From Nocardia macrotermitis (lineage in GTDB: Bacteria > Actinomycetota > Actinomycetes > Mycobacteriales > Mycobacteriaceae), in NCBI RefSeq assembly GCF_009604405.1, contig NZ_WEGK01000004.1, forward strand, positions 434,001 to 498,000: DNA of 64,000 bases, in the 5' to 3' direction. Under the pieces are notes generated by a model. It was not told the DNA's origin, searched no databases, and saw nothing but the letters and a program-made list of their open reading frames with translations. The position numbers and the translations under genes were made by a program. This document shows, one piece after another, positions 42,221-51,356 of this stretch. Every line of letters begins with the position of its first letter. Within the stretch, counting starts at the first letter, position 1.

Positions 42221-43202
42221 CGGCGTCTCCCGCGCTGTCGTTCCCGCCCGAGGCCGCCCGGCGCGTCCGCAGCAGCGGATTGAGCACCTCGTTCAGGCTC
42301 TCCCCCACCATCGTCATCCCCAGCACGACCAGCACGATCGCGACGCCGGGGAAGATCCCCGTCCACCAGATCCCGTCGGACACATCGGACAACGCCTTGT
42401 TCAGGTCGTAACCCCACTCCGCGGCTTGGGTCGGTTCGATGCCGTAGCCGAGGAAACCCAGCGCCGCCAGCGTCAGGATCGCCTCGGAACCGTTGAGCGT
42501 GATGATCACCGGCAGCGACTGGGTGACGTTGGGGAAGATGTGCCGGAACAGGATTCGCCCGATCGGCGCACCGGTCACCCGCGCGGCGTCGACGTACGGT
42601 TCGGTCTTCACCGCGACCGTCGCATTGCGCACCACCCGAAAGTATTGCGGCACATAGATCACCGTGATCGCCACCGACGCCGACAGCACACCGCCGAAAC
42701 TCGACGAATTACCGCCCGCCACCACGATGGACACCACGATCGCCAGCAGCAGCGTCGGGAACGCGTACATCGCGTCCATGAACAGCACCAGCACCCGGTC
42801 CACCCAGCGCCCGACGTACCCGGACACCAAACCCAGTGGCACACCGACGAACAGCGACAGCACCAGCGAGATCGCGATCACGATCAACGCCGTGCGCGCG
42901 CCGTATATCACCCGGGAGAACACATCCTCCCCACGCACCGAGGTACCGAACCAGTGCTGCGCCGAGGGCGCCTGCTGCCGCACGAAATCCACACCGTGAT
43001 CGGAGATCTGGGCGAATTCGTAGGGCGCGATCAACGGCGCGAACAGTGCGACGATCACGAACAGTCCGATCAGCGCGAGCCCGGCGATCAACGTCACCCG
43101 CTGGATTCCGGCGGTCAGCGAGAACAGCCGCATGCCCGGAATACCGCGTCGCGGCACCGGCGGCACGACCACCGGCTCGGCCATCAATTCAGGAGCGGTC
43201 AC
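42213..43202 (-). CDS. peptide ABC transporter permease (DppC/OppC type)
   Basis: 329 residues from GTG 43202, which overlaps the previous stop by one base (TAGTG). About six membrane helices, an N-terminal OppC_N helix, and the coupling loop VDAARVTGAPIGRILFRHIFPN. FGTSVRGEDVFSR is the usual DppC segment (G-T-D-x-x-G-R-D-x-F-S-R in most). C-terminal tail is cytoplasmic and charged. Inner-membrane channel half with the DppB partner. Confidence 0.94.
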   Translation of the reverse strand: MTAPELMAEPVVVPPVPRRGIPGMRLFSLTAGIQRVTLIAGLALIGLFVIVALFAPLIAPYEFAQISDHGVDFVRQQAPSAQHWFGTSVRGEDVFSRVIYGARTALIVIAISLVLSLFVGVPLGLVSGYVGRWVDRVLVLFMDAMYAFPTLLLAIVVSIVVAGGNSSSFGGVLSASVAITVIYVPQYFRVVRNATVAVKTEPYVDAARVTGAPIGRILFRHIFPNVTQSLPVIITLNGSEAILTLAALGFLGYGIEPTQAAEWGYDLNKALSDVSDGIWWTGIFPGVAIVLVVLGMTMVGESLNEVLNPLLRTRRAASGGNDSAGDADD

Positions 43203-44293
43203 TAGAACCTCACTCTCGGATCGATAAGTGCCACAACGATATCCACCAGGAAACTCATCACCGCGACGACCAGCGCGAGGAACGCCACGATGCCCTGTAC
43301 CGCGACGAAGTCGCGGGCCTGGAGATACTGCGCGAGCTGATAGCCCAGCCCCTTCCATTCGAAGGTGATCTCGGTGAGCACGGCACCGCCGAGCATCATC
43401 GCGATCTGCATCCCCATCACGGTGACGATCGGAATCATGGCGTTGCGGAACGCGTGTCGTCCCGTCACCACCCGATCCGAGAGTCCGCGCGCCCGCGCCG
43501 CGTCCACGAAATCGCTGCGCAGCGTCTGGATCAGATTGATCCGGACCAGCCGCAGGAAGATGCCCGCGGTCAGCAGTCCCAGCGCGATCGCCGGCAGCAC
43601 AGCGTGTTTCACCACGTCGAGCAGATATCCGCTGTCCCCGTAGAGGATTGCGTCGATGAACAGGATGTTGGTCTTCGGCGAGACGTTCTGTAGTGCGAGT
43701 TCGACATTCGTACTCGCTCGCCCGGCCACCGGCAGCCAGCCCAGTTCGATCGCGAAGACCAGTTTGAGCAGCAGGCCGACGAAGAACACCGGCGCGGCGT
43801 AGACCACGATCGCGAACAACCGCAGGCCCACGTCGGTGGGTCGGTCGCGGCGTTTGGCGGCCAGTCGGCCGAGCGGAACGCCGACCAGGAACGCCACGAT
43901 CAGCGCCCACACCACCAGTTCCAGCGTGGCCGCGCCGTAGCTGCCGATGATGTCGCTGATCGCCCGATTGTCCTGGGAGCGACCGAAATCCCCGCGCAGC
44001 AGCCCGGAGATGTACTCCCAGTACTGGGTCAGGATCGGCCGGTCGAACCCGGCCGCGCGCTTGCGTTCGGCGATCTGATCCGGTGGCAGCCGCCCGCCCA
44101 GCGCGGCACTGATCGGATCGCCGACCACCCGCATCAGGAAGAACACGACCGTCACCAGGATCCAGGCCGTCGGCACGATCAGCAACAGCCGCACACCCAG
44201 GTAGCGCAGCAGCACCCCGTACCGAGATCCACTGCGGCGCTGCGTATTCGATGCAGCCGGAGTCTCCGGCTCCGATCCGATGGTTGCCGTCAT
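43202..44293 (-). CDS. peptide ABC transporter permease (DppB/OppB type)
   Basis: 363 residues with six membrane helices; the coupling loop is VDAARARGLSDRVVTGRHAFRNAMIP, and GLLRGDFGRS is the usual DppB periplasmic segment. A longer than usual N-terminal lead (about 25 residues) precedes helix 1. Start overlaps the stop of the binding-protein gene by 4 nt. Confidence 0.95.
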   Translation of the reverse strand: MTATIGSEPETPAASNTQRRSGSRYGVLLRYLGVRLLLIVPTAWILVTVVFFLMRVVGDPISAALGGRLPPDQIAERKRAAGFDRPILTQYWEYISGLLRGDFGRSQDNRAISDIIGSYGAATLELVVWALIVAFLVGVPLGRLAAKRRDRPTDVGLRLFAIVVYAAPVFFVGLLLKLVFAIELGWLPVAGRASTNVELALQNVSPKTNILFIDAILYGDSGYLLDVVKHAVLPAIALGLLTAGIFLRLVRINLIQTLRSDFVDAARARGLSDRVVTGRHAFRNAMIPIVTVMGMQIAMMLGGAVLTEITFEWKGLGYQLAQYLQARDFVAVQGIVAFLALVVAVMSFLVDIVVALIDPRVRF

Positions 44294-45876
44294 CTGCTCA
44301 GCACACCGAAGCGGAACTTGTCCGCCAGGTCGAGAGTGGAGTCCACACCTTGTACATCCTTCCTCGCGACCGCGACCGACCTGCCCGACAGCAGCGGCAC
44401 GATGGGTACGAACTTGTCCGCCAGATCACGCTGGAGCTGTTGAATGAGGGCGAGCCGCTTGTTCCTGTCCGGCTCGGTCTCCTCGGTGATGAGTTGTGCG
44501 TCGATACCGGGATCCTGAAAGTGGTTCTGCGGGAAGCTGTCCGGGCCGACCAGCGGAAGCAGGTAGTCATCGGCATCCGGATAGTCCGGGAACCAGCCCA
44601 GCTGGTACACCGGGTAGGCGTCCTTCGTCCGCTCCTTGTTGTAGGTCACCCACTCGGTGGATTGCAGATTCACGGTGAACAATCCGGTGGCCTCGAGCTG
44701 ACTCTTGATCGCCGCGTACTCCTCGGACCCGGAGGCGCCGTAGTGATCCGGGTTGTACTGCAAGTTGATCTGCACCGGGGTCCGCACTCCGGCGTCGGTG
44801 AGGAACTTCGCGGCCGCGGCCTTGTCCGGCGCCGCCCCGTAGAGGTCCTTGTACGGCTCGATCGCACCCGGGTAGCCCTGCGGCACAAAGGAATACGCGG
44901 GCGAATAGAGACCCCGGTAGACCTGGGTGGACAGCGCGTCGCGATCGATGCTCGAGGCCACCGCCTTGCGCACCGCAAGCTTCTGCTCGGGGGTGTCACC
45001 GGGCATCGTGTTCAGATTGAACACGATGTAGCGCAGCTCCCCGCCCGGCCCCTTGTGCACGGTCACTTTGTCGTCCTTGCCGAGCGAGTCCAGATCGGTC
45101 GGCGTCAGACTGCGGTAGGCGACGTCGATATTGCCGTTCTGCACCTCGAGTTTCAGGTTGTTGCTCGAGGCGTAGTACTTCTCCGCCACCGTCGCGGTCC
45201 TGGGCTTGCCCAGGATGCCCTGGTAGCCCGAATTCGCTTGGTACTGAACGAGTTTGTTCTTGTCGTAGCTGCTGATCGAGTAGGGGCCGGAGTACCCTTT
45301 CGCCCGCACCACCGCATCGTCGTCCAGCACCTTGTCGGCCGGGTAGACCTTCTCGTCCACGATCTGGCCCGCCGGAGTGGCAAGGATCTGTGCGAAGGTC
45401 TGGTCGTCGGCGTGCTTCAAGGTGAACGCGACCGTGGTGGCGTCGGGAGCGTCGGTGTGGTCCAGGTTCGACAGCAGCGAGACCGGCCCGTTCGGATCCT
45501 TGATCCGCTGCACACGATCGAAGGAGTACTTGACGCTCGCGGCGGTCAGCGGATCACCGTTGGCGAACCTCAGCCCGGCCCGCAACGTGCAGGTGTAGAC
45601 CGCCGGAGCGGTGAACGAGCACTGCCGCGCGGCATCCGGTTGCGGCGTGGCATTGCCCGGCGCGTAATTCAGTACCTGCTGATAGATCTGCGCCTGCACC
45701 ATGGACGATCCCGCATCGTAGGAACCCGCCGGATCGATCGAGAAGATCTTGTCCGTTGTCCCGACGACCAGGCCGCCGCCGCTCCCGCCGCCATTGGTGC
45801 GACCGGCACCGCACCCGGCGACCGCGACCAGCGCCAGCCCCGCCATTCCCACCGCCGCAACAGTTGTGACCCGCAT
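44290..45876 (-). CDS. peptide-binding lipoprotein of the ABC transporter, copy 1
   Basis: 528 residues from ATG 45876 (GAGGGTGG 4 nt upstream; ATG 45888 in frame is possible). Signal peptide with lipobox AVAGC, Cys22. The rest is an SBP_bac_5 (DppA/OppA) fold: GTTDKIFSIDPAGSYD, LRAGLRFANGDPLTAASVKYSFDR, and QLGWFPDYPDADDYLLPLV. Nearly the same protein is encoded by the gene upstream, so a tandem duplication has occurred. Overlaps dppB by 4 nt. Confidence 0.94.
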   Translation of the reverse strand: MRVTTVAAVGMAGLALVAVAGCGAGRTNGGGSGGGLVVGTTDKIFSIDPAGSYDAGSSMVQAQIYQQVLNYAPGNATPQPDAARQCSFTAPAVYTCTLRAGLRFANGDPLTAASVKYSFDRVQRIKDPNGPVSLLSNLDHTDAPDATTVAFTLKHADDQTFAQILATPAGQIVDEKVYPADKVLDDDAVVRAKGYSGPYSISSYDKNKLVQYQANSGYQGILGKPRTATVAEKYYASSNNLKLEVQNGNIDVAYRSLTPTDLDSLGKDDKVTVHKGPGGELRYIVFNLNTMPGDTPEQKLAVRKAVASSIDRDALSTQVYRGLYSPAYSFVPQGYPGAIEPYKDLYGAAPDKAAAAKFLTDAGVRTPVQINLQYNPDHYGASGSEEYAAIKSQLEATGLFTVNLQSTEWVTYNKERTKDAYPVYQLGWFPDYPDADDYLLPLVGPDSFPQNHFQDPGIDAQLITEETEPDRNKRLALIQQLQRDLADKFVPIVPLLSGRSVAVARKDVQGVDSTLDLADKFRFGVLSR

Positions 45877-45981
45877 AACCACCCTCATCTCGCCACGCGG
45901 CACCCACCGCTCGTGGTCGGCGAGCGGCGTGTGCAGCGGTGAACTTCCATCGGGCGGAACAGTACTGGCGGTCGGTTTCAG

Positions 45982-46004
45982 AAATGTTGCCGCCAACAAC
46001 ATTT
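45982..46004. promoter_or_regulatory. inverted repeat upstream of binding-protein gene 1
   Basis: aaatgttg and caacattt with a 7-nt centre, followed by ggtggtcga. A related element stands upstream of the second copy (47861-47877, followed by attggtgttcga), so promoter-proximal sequence was duplicated with the gene. Confidence 0.55.
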
Positions 46005-46127
46005 GGTGGTCGATCCATGAGACTGATTGCCGATGAGGGAAGGTGTTCGCGGGATTCCATAGCAGAACGCCCACGAAAACCTTTTTCATCAGGCTGAGCC
46101 TATCGTCGACAGTTACCGTCGAGAACG

Positions 46128-47753
46128 TCACTTGCTCAGGACGCTGAAACGGAACTTGGTCGACGGATCGAGCGTGCTCTCCACACCCTGCACACCCTTG
46201 GTCGACACCGCGACCTGCTTACCCGACAGCAGCGGAATGATCGAGAGGAAGTTCTGCGCCATCTCGGTCTGGATCTGCTCGATGATCGCGGTGCGCTTGT
46301 CCTTGTCCTGCTCGGTGGCCTCGGCGATCATCTGCGCGGTGAGGCCCGGATCCTCGAAGTGGTTCTGCAGGAAGTTGTTCGGCGCGAAGAACGGGGTCAG
46401 ATAGTCGTCCGCGTCCGGATAATCCGGGAACCAACCCATCTGGAAGACCGGATACCCGTCGTGCACCCGCTCCTTGGAGTAGGTCACCCACTCGGTGGAC
46501 TGCAAGTTCACCTTGAACAGCCCGGTGGCCTCGAGCTGGCTCTTGACCGCCGCGTACTCCTCGGAACTACTCGAACCGTAGTGGTCCGGGTTGTATTGCA
46601 GATTCAGCGTCACCGGTGCCTGCACACCGGCGTCGGAGAGGAATTTGGCCGCCTCGGCCTTGTCCGGCTTCTCGCCGTAGATGGTCTTGTACGGCTCGAT
46701 CGCGCCCGGATATCCCTGCGGTACAGGCGAATACGCGGGCTGATAGGTGCCCTTGTACACCCCGGTGGACAGCGCCTCGCGGTCGAGGCTGGAGGCCACC
46801 GCCTTGCGGACGGCCAGCTTCTGCTCGGGGGTGTTACCCGGCATGGTGTTCAGGTTGAACACGATGTAGCGCAGTTCGCCGCCGGGATTCGAATGCACGG
46901 CCAGCTTGTCGTTCTTGCCGAGCGACTCCAGGTCCGTCGGGCTCAGACTGCGGTAGGCGACATCGATATTGCCGTTCTGGATGTCGAGCTTGAGATTGTC
47001 GCTGGACGCGTAGTACTTCTCCGACACCGTGGCGGTCTTCGGCTTGCCGAGGATGCCGTTGTAATCGGGATTCGCCTGGTACTGAACGAGTTTGTTCTTG
47101 TCGTAGCTGGTGATCGTGTAGGGGCCGGAGTACCCCTTGGCCTTCACGACCGCGTCGTCGTCCAGCACCTTGTCGGCCGGGAACACCTTCTCGTCGACGA
47201 TCGGCCCGGCCTGCGTGGCCAGCACCGGCGCGAAGGTCTGGTCGTTGGCGTTCTTGAGCGTGAACACCACGGTGCTGGCATCCGGGGCGTCGGTGTGATC
47301 CAGATTGCCCAGCAGCGAGGCCGGGCCGTTCGGATCATTGATCTTCAGCATCCGATCGAAGGAGAACTTCACGCTGGCCGCGGTCAGCGGATCGCCGTTG
47401 GCGAACTTCAGGCCCGATTTCACCGTGCAGGAAAACGTTGTCGGCGTGGAGAATCCGCATTGCTGCGCGACATCCGGTGTCGCCGTGGTCGCACCCGGAG
47501 CGAAGTTCAGCAGTTGCTGATAGATCTGTGTCTCCGGCACCAGGGAGCCGTGATCGTAAGCCGCGGCCGGATCCAACGAGAAGATCTTGTCCGTGGTCCC
47601 GATGACCAACCCGCTGCCGCTGCCGCCGCCGTTGGTGCGGCCGGCACCGCACCCGGCGACCGCGACCAGCGCGAGTCCCGCCATTCCTACTGCCGCAATA
47701 GTTTTCACGCGACCCGATCGGGCCGCCGACGCATGTGTCGCCGTTAACCGCAT
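46128..47753 (-). CDS. peptide-binding lipoprotein of the ABC transporter, copy 2
   Basis: 541 residues. Longer signal peptide with lipobox AVAGC, Cys35, preceded by an AGGGA ribosome site; GTG 47708 is an alternative start that would give the same length as copy 1. Long stretches match copy 1 residue for residue (GYSGPY-I-SYDKNKLVQYQAN; VNLQSTEWVTY-KER). Differences cluster in the loops, so ligand ranges may differ. First gene of the permease operon, 251 nt before copy 1. Confidence 0.94.
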   Translation of the reverse strand: MRLTATHASAARSGRVKTIAAVGMAGLALVAVAGCGAGRTNGGGSGSGLVIGTTDKIFSLDPAAAYDHGSLVPETQIYQQLLNFAPGATTATPDVAQQCGFSTPTTFSCTVKSGLKFANGDPLTAASVKFSFDRMLKINDPNGPASLLGNLDHTDAPDASTVVFTLKNANDQTFAPVLATQAGPIVDEKVFPADKVLDDDAVVKAKGYSGPYTITSYDKNKLVQYQANPDYNGILGKPKTATVSEKYYASSDNLKLDIQNGNIDVAYRSLSPTDLESLGKNDKLAVHSNPGGELRYIVFNLNTMPGNTPEQKLAVRKAVASSLDREALSTGVYKGTYQPAYSPVPQGYPGAIEPYKTIYGEKPDKAEAAKFLSDAGVQAPVTLNLQYNPDHYGSSSSEEYAAVKSQLEATGLFKVNLQSTEWVTYSKERVHDGYPVFQMGWFPDYPDADDYLTPFFAPNNFLQNHFEDPGLTAQMIAEATEQDKDKRTAIIEQIQTEMAQNFLSIIPLLSGKQVAVSTKGVQGVESTLDPSTKFRFSVLSK

Positions 47754-47860
47754 GACTGTCCCTCATCTCGCACACGCGGCGCACGCGTCCCGGGTCACGG
47801 GACGGTGCGGCCGCGTCAACTTCGATATGGCGGGACAGTACCGCCAGGGCATTGCGGATA

Positions 47861-47877
47861 TGTTGCGTTTCGCAACA
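47861..47877. promoter_or_regulatory. palindromic operator candidate of the permease operon
   Basis: tgttgcg-ttt-cgcaaca: perfect 7-bp arms with a 3-nt centre, about 108 nt upstream of the copy-2 gene. The TGTTG/CAACA half-sites recur upstream of copy 1. Confidence 0.6.
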
Positions 47878-47907
47878 ATTGGTGTTCGAACCGGAACTTC
47901 GGCACCG

Positions 47908-49485
47908 CTAGGGGCGGCTCAGGGCGCTCGCATTCGCGTTGTCACCCAGCAGTTGCGACTCGGATTTGCCGCTGAGGATGGTCTCCAGCACATTCTTTCC
48001 GATCGCGGCCTCGGTCGGCAGCGGGATCGGGTACTCGCCGTCGAAACACGCGCAGCACAGCCGCGTGCGCGGTTGCTCGGTGGCCGCGATCATGCCCTCG
48101 ATGGAGATGTAGCCCAGGGTGTCGGCGCCGATCGAGCGCCGCACGTTCTCGACCATCTCCTCGACCGAGCCCTCACCGCCCGCCCCGTTGGCGATCAGCT
48201 CCGCGCGCGAGGCGAAGTCGATGCCGTAGAAGCACGGCCACTTCACCGGCGGCGAGGCGATGCGGACGTGGATCTCCAACGCCCCGGCCTCGCGCAGCAT
48301 CCGGATCAGCGCGCGCTGGGTGTTGCCGCGCACGATCGAATCGTCCACCACGACAAGGCGTTTGCCGCGGATCACCTCGCGCAGCGGGTTGAGCTTGAGC
48401 CGGATGCCGAGCTGACGGATGGTCTGGCTGGGCTGGATGAAGGTGCGCCCGACGTAGGCGTTCTTCATCAGGCCCTGGCCGTACGGCGTGCCCGACCCCT
48501 GCGCGTAACCGACTGCGGCCGGAGTGCCCGACTCGGGCACGGGGATGACCAGATCGGCCTCGACCGGATGCTCACCGGCGAGGCGGCGGCCGATGTCCAC
48601 GCGGGTGGCGTGCACCGAACGTCCGGAGATGGTGCTGTCCGGGCGGGCCAGATAGACGTATTCGAAGACGCAGCCCTTGGGTTCGGGATTGGCGAACCGC
48701 GAGGAACGCACCCCGTCCGCGTCGATCGCCAGTAGTTCGCCGGGCTCGATCTCGCGCACGAAGGAGGCGCCGACAATGTCGAGTGCGGCGGTTTCGCTGG
48801 CAACCACCCAGCCACGATCCAAGCGGCCCAGGCACAGCGGCCGCACCCCGTGCGGATCGCGCGCGGCGTACAGCGTGCGCTCGTCCATGAAGGTCAGGCA
48901 GAACGCGCCGCGCAGGGTCGGCAGCAGTTCCATCGCGGCCTGCTCGATGCTCTTGTCGGTGGCCGCGTGCGCGAGCAGCGCGGTCATCACGTCCGAATCC
49001 GAGGTGGCCGCGACCGAACCCGGCATCCGGTTGATCAGACCGAATTCCCGTGCGCGCGAGGCGAGTTCGGCGGTGTTGACCAGATTTCCGTTGTGGCCCA
49101 GGGCGATTCCGGTGCCGACGGAGGTGGTGCGGAAGATCGGCTGGGCGTTCTCCCAGGTGACCGCGCCGGTGGTGGAATACCGGCAGTGCCCGACCGCGAC
49201 GTGACCCGGCATGGCCGCCAGCGTCTGCTCGTCGAACACCTGGCTCACCAGGCCCAGATCCTTGAACACCAGCACCTGCGAACCATCGGAGACCGCGATA
49301 CCCGCCGCCTCCTGTCCGCGATGCTGCAATGCATAGAGACCGTAGTAGGTGAGCTTGGCCACATCCTCACCCGGAGCCCAGACTCCGAAGACGCCGCACT
49401 CCTCGCGCGGCTCGTTCTCGGGCCGATCCGCATCGGGTTCGACGGGTGAATTCGGGCTCTCGACCGACTGATCGTCGTTGGTCAC
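47908..49485 (-). CDS. purF: amidophosphoribosyltransferase
   Basis: 525 residues from GTG 49485. This start is preferred because GGAG lies 6 nt upstream and the only good -10 box (49523-49528) would place the transcript start downstream of the more distal ATG at 49536. First step of purine synthesis: PRPP + Gln to phosphoribosylamine. Cys of EECGVFGVWAP is the N-terminal nucleophile after propeptide removal. The PRPP site reads VVDDSIVRGNT, and Fe-S-type cysteines are seen in RLCCACFDGEYP. Confidence 0.95.
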   Translation of the reverse strand: MTNDDQSVESPNSPVEPDADRPENEPREECGVFGVWAPGEDVAKLTYYGLYALQHRGQEAAGIAVSDGSQVLVFKDLGLVSQVFDEQTLAAMPGHVAVGHCRYSTTGAVTWENAQPIFRTTSVGTGIALGHNGNLVNTAELASRAREFGLINRMPGSVAATSDSDVMTALLAHAATDKSIEQAAMELLPTLRGAFCLTFMDERTLYAARDPHGVRPLCLGRLDRGWVVASETAALDIVGASFVREIEPGELLAIDADGVRSSRFANPEPKGCVFEYVYLARPDSTISGRSVHATRVDIGRRLAGEHPVEADLVIPVPESGTPAAVGYAQGSGTPYGQGLMKNAYVGRTFIQPSQTIRQLGIRLKLNPLREVIRGKRLVVVDDSIVRGNTQRALIRMLREAGALEIHVRIASPPVKWPCFYGIDFASRAELIANGAGGEGSVEEMVENVRRSIGADTLGYISIEGMIAATEQPRTRLCCACFDGEYPIPLPTEAAIGKNVLETILSGKSESQLLGDNANASALSRP

Positions 49486-49522
49486 CGTTTGCTCCAAGTT
49501 CGGCGGGCTGGTGGCTACGATC

Positions 49523-49528
49523 ATTCTA
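49523..49528 (-). promoter_or_regulatory. -10 box of purF
   Basis: TAGAAT on the minus strand, about 38 nt upstream of GTG 49485. Confidence 0.45.
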
Positions 49529-49585
49529 CGGGTCATCCGCGTGAAACCTGCGTCGGGATCACCCGGATGGCACGCGGTTTGCTGC

Positions 49586-49591
49586 TACCGT
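49586..49591 (+). promoter_or_regulatory. -10 box of a leaderless transcript
   Basis: TACCGT lies 6 nt before GTG 49598 of the YhgE-like gene. Confidence 0.45.
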
Positions 49592-49597
49592 GCGTCG

Positions 49598-50911
49598 GTG
49601 ACGTCTACCGACAGTGCGGAAGAGCGTGCGAAGCCCCGGCGACTGAGCCCGGTCAGATGGACTTTTCCGATCATCGTGATGACTCTGCTCGGGGCGCTGC
49701 TGGGTGTGATGTATCTCGATTACGTCATCAACCCGGAGAAGAATCTGCACGACTTCCCGATCGCACTGGTCAACCAGGACGTCGGCGACACCATCTCGGG
49801 TAAACAGGTCAACTTCGGCGATCAGGTGCAGGACGGGCTGCGCAAGGCCGTGCCCGCCGACCAGATCGATCTGCGCGTGCTGGGTCTGAACGAGGCGCAG
49901 TTGCAGATGCAGAGCGGGAAGGTCTACGGGACGGTCATCATCCCGAGCGACTTCACCAAGCGGCTCGGGATTCTCGGGGTCGGCAGTGTGGTGCCGGGCG
50001 ATATCGAACGGCCGATCATCACGTTGCAGACCAACCCGCGCACCGGCGCGTTCGCCACGCAGATCGTGCAGCGGTTCGGCAATCAGGCGCTGACGCAGGT
50101 CGACACGACCGTCGGCAAGCAGTTGACCGCGCAGGTCGAGGCGCAGCTCGGCTCGGGTGGCGGGATGACGCAGCTGTCCGGGGCGACGCGGATCGTGCTC
50201 GCGCACCCGCTCGATATCGTGACCGACCAGTTCCGGCCGCTGCCCGGCGGTTCCGGGGAGGGGCTCACGGCCTTCTTCTACGGGCTGCTCCTGCTGCTGA
50301 TCGGCATGGTCGGGGCGATGATCGTGCATCAGCTGATCGACTCCGCGCTGGGCTTCCTGCCCACCGAATGGGGTCCGTGGTACGTGCACTATCCGCGCGC
50401 GAGCATCACCCGGACCAAGACGTTGCTGCTCAAATGGGCGGCCGTGGTGGCGATGGGGGTGATCGTCTCGGCGGTGCTGCTGGGGATCGGCAGTGGGTTG
50501 GGGATGCAGATCGATCAACCGCTGGCGTTGTTCCTGTACGGCGCGTTCGTGATCATCGCGGTCGGGTTCACCTGTACCGCGGTGCTGGCCGCGGTCGGTA
50601 CCTCGGGGTTGATCATCAATATGATCGTGTTCATCATCCTGGGACTGCCGTCCTCCGGTGGCACGATTCCGATCGAGGCGACGCCGAAGTACTTCGGGTG
50701 GATGGCCACCTTCGAACCGATGCATCAGGTGTTCCTGGGGACCCGGGCGATTCTGTACTTCAACGGCAGCGGTGACGCCGGGCTCTCGCGTGGATTCTGG
50801 ATGGCGGCACTGGGATTGGTGATCGGGCTGGTGCTGGGGTTGTGTATCACGCGGTACTACGATCACAAGGGGTTGGAGCGTAAGCCTGCTGTCAAGGCCG
50901 AAACTGCTTGA
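49598..50911 (+). CDS. YhgE/Pip-like ABC-2-type membrane protein (DUF3533-like)
   Basis: 437 residues from GTG 49598. A short basic lead and helix 1 (FPIIVMTLLGALLGVMYLDYV) are followed by a ~180-residue outside domain beginning NLHDFPIALVNQDVG, the YhgE/Pip signature, and then five or six helices in the C-terminal half (GLTAFFYGLLLLLIGMVGAMI; PSSGGTIPIEATP). Family members include phage-infection proteins and EsaA-like secretion parts; this one could be an ABC-2 exporter component. No ATPase is adjacent. Confidence 0.8.
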   Translation: MTSTDSAEERAKPRRLSPVRWTFPIIVMTLLGALLGVMYLDYVINPEKNLHDFPIALVNQDVGDTISGKQVNFGDQVQDGLRKAVPADQIDLRVLGLNEAQLQMQSGKVYGTVIIPSDFTKRLGILGVGSVVPGDIERPIITLQTNPRTGAFATQIVQRFGNQALTQVDTTVGKQLTAQVEAQLGSGGGMTQLSGATRIVLAHPLDIVTDQFRPLPGGSGEGLTAFFYGLLLLLIGMVGAMIVHQLIDSALGFLPTEWGPWYVHYPRASITRTKTLLLKWAAVVAMGVIVSAVLLGIGSGLGMQIDQPLALFLYGAFVIIAVGFTCTAVLAAVGTSGLIINMIVFIILGLPSSGGTIPIEATPKYFGWMATFEPMHQVFLGTRAILYFNGSGDAGLSRGFWMAALGLVIGLVLGLCITRYYDHKGLERKPAVKAETA

Positions 50912-50945
50912 GTTACAGCGCATTCGGCTTGACGACGATGCCCGT

Positions 50946-51332
50946 TCAGAGTGGGACGATCGGGAGCCAGTGTGCGAGTTCGCTTGCGCGGATTCCGGAT
51001 ACGGTCAGCGCACCGGAGTTCACTGCCTCGTCGTAGTCGAGCAGACCGGTCGCCAGCAGCAGCCAGGTGCGTGGATCGGTCTCGACGACGTTGGGTGGGG
51101 TGCCGCGGGTGTGCCGGGGTCCCTCGATGCACTGCACCGCCACGAACGGCGGCACCCGGACCTCCACCGAACCTCCCGGCGCGCCGGCCGCCAGGGTCCG
51201 GGCCGTCCCGCGCACTGCCGCGGCGAGTTCGGTCCGCGCGGGAGCCTGGGAGTTCTCCTCGCGTAACCACTCGCTCACGGCCACCACCGCCGCCCTTACC
51301 TCCGCCGGATCCACCGCACCTCGTCGCGCCAC
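50946..51332 (-). CDS. SCP2-like sterol-carrier-family protein (Rv0807-like)
   Basis: 128 residues. Two parts: an N-terminal helix, then the core VEVRVPPFVAVQCIEGPRHTRGTPPNVVETDPRTWLLLATG. The RGTPPNVVE-D-TWL signature is the one I recognise from mycobacterial Rv0807, located beside purF there too. Small, cytoplasmic; lipid binding is only inferred from family naming. Confidence 0.8.
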   Translation of the reverse strand: MARRGAVDPAEVRAAVVAVSEWLREENSQAPARTELAAAVRGTARTLAAGAPGGSVEVRVPPFVAVQCIEGPRHTRGTPPNVVETDPRTWLLLATGLLDYDEAVNSGALTVSGIRASELAHWLPIVPL

Positions 51333-51356
51333 GATCCCGAGACTACTCAGCGGCCG

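Noticed and set aside
42213..43910. Long upstream extension of dppC
   Set aside because: The extension overlaps dppB completely; GTG 43202 with TAGTG overlap gives the normal permease length.
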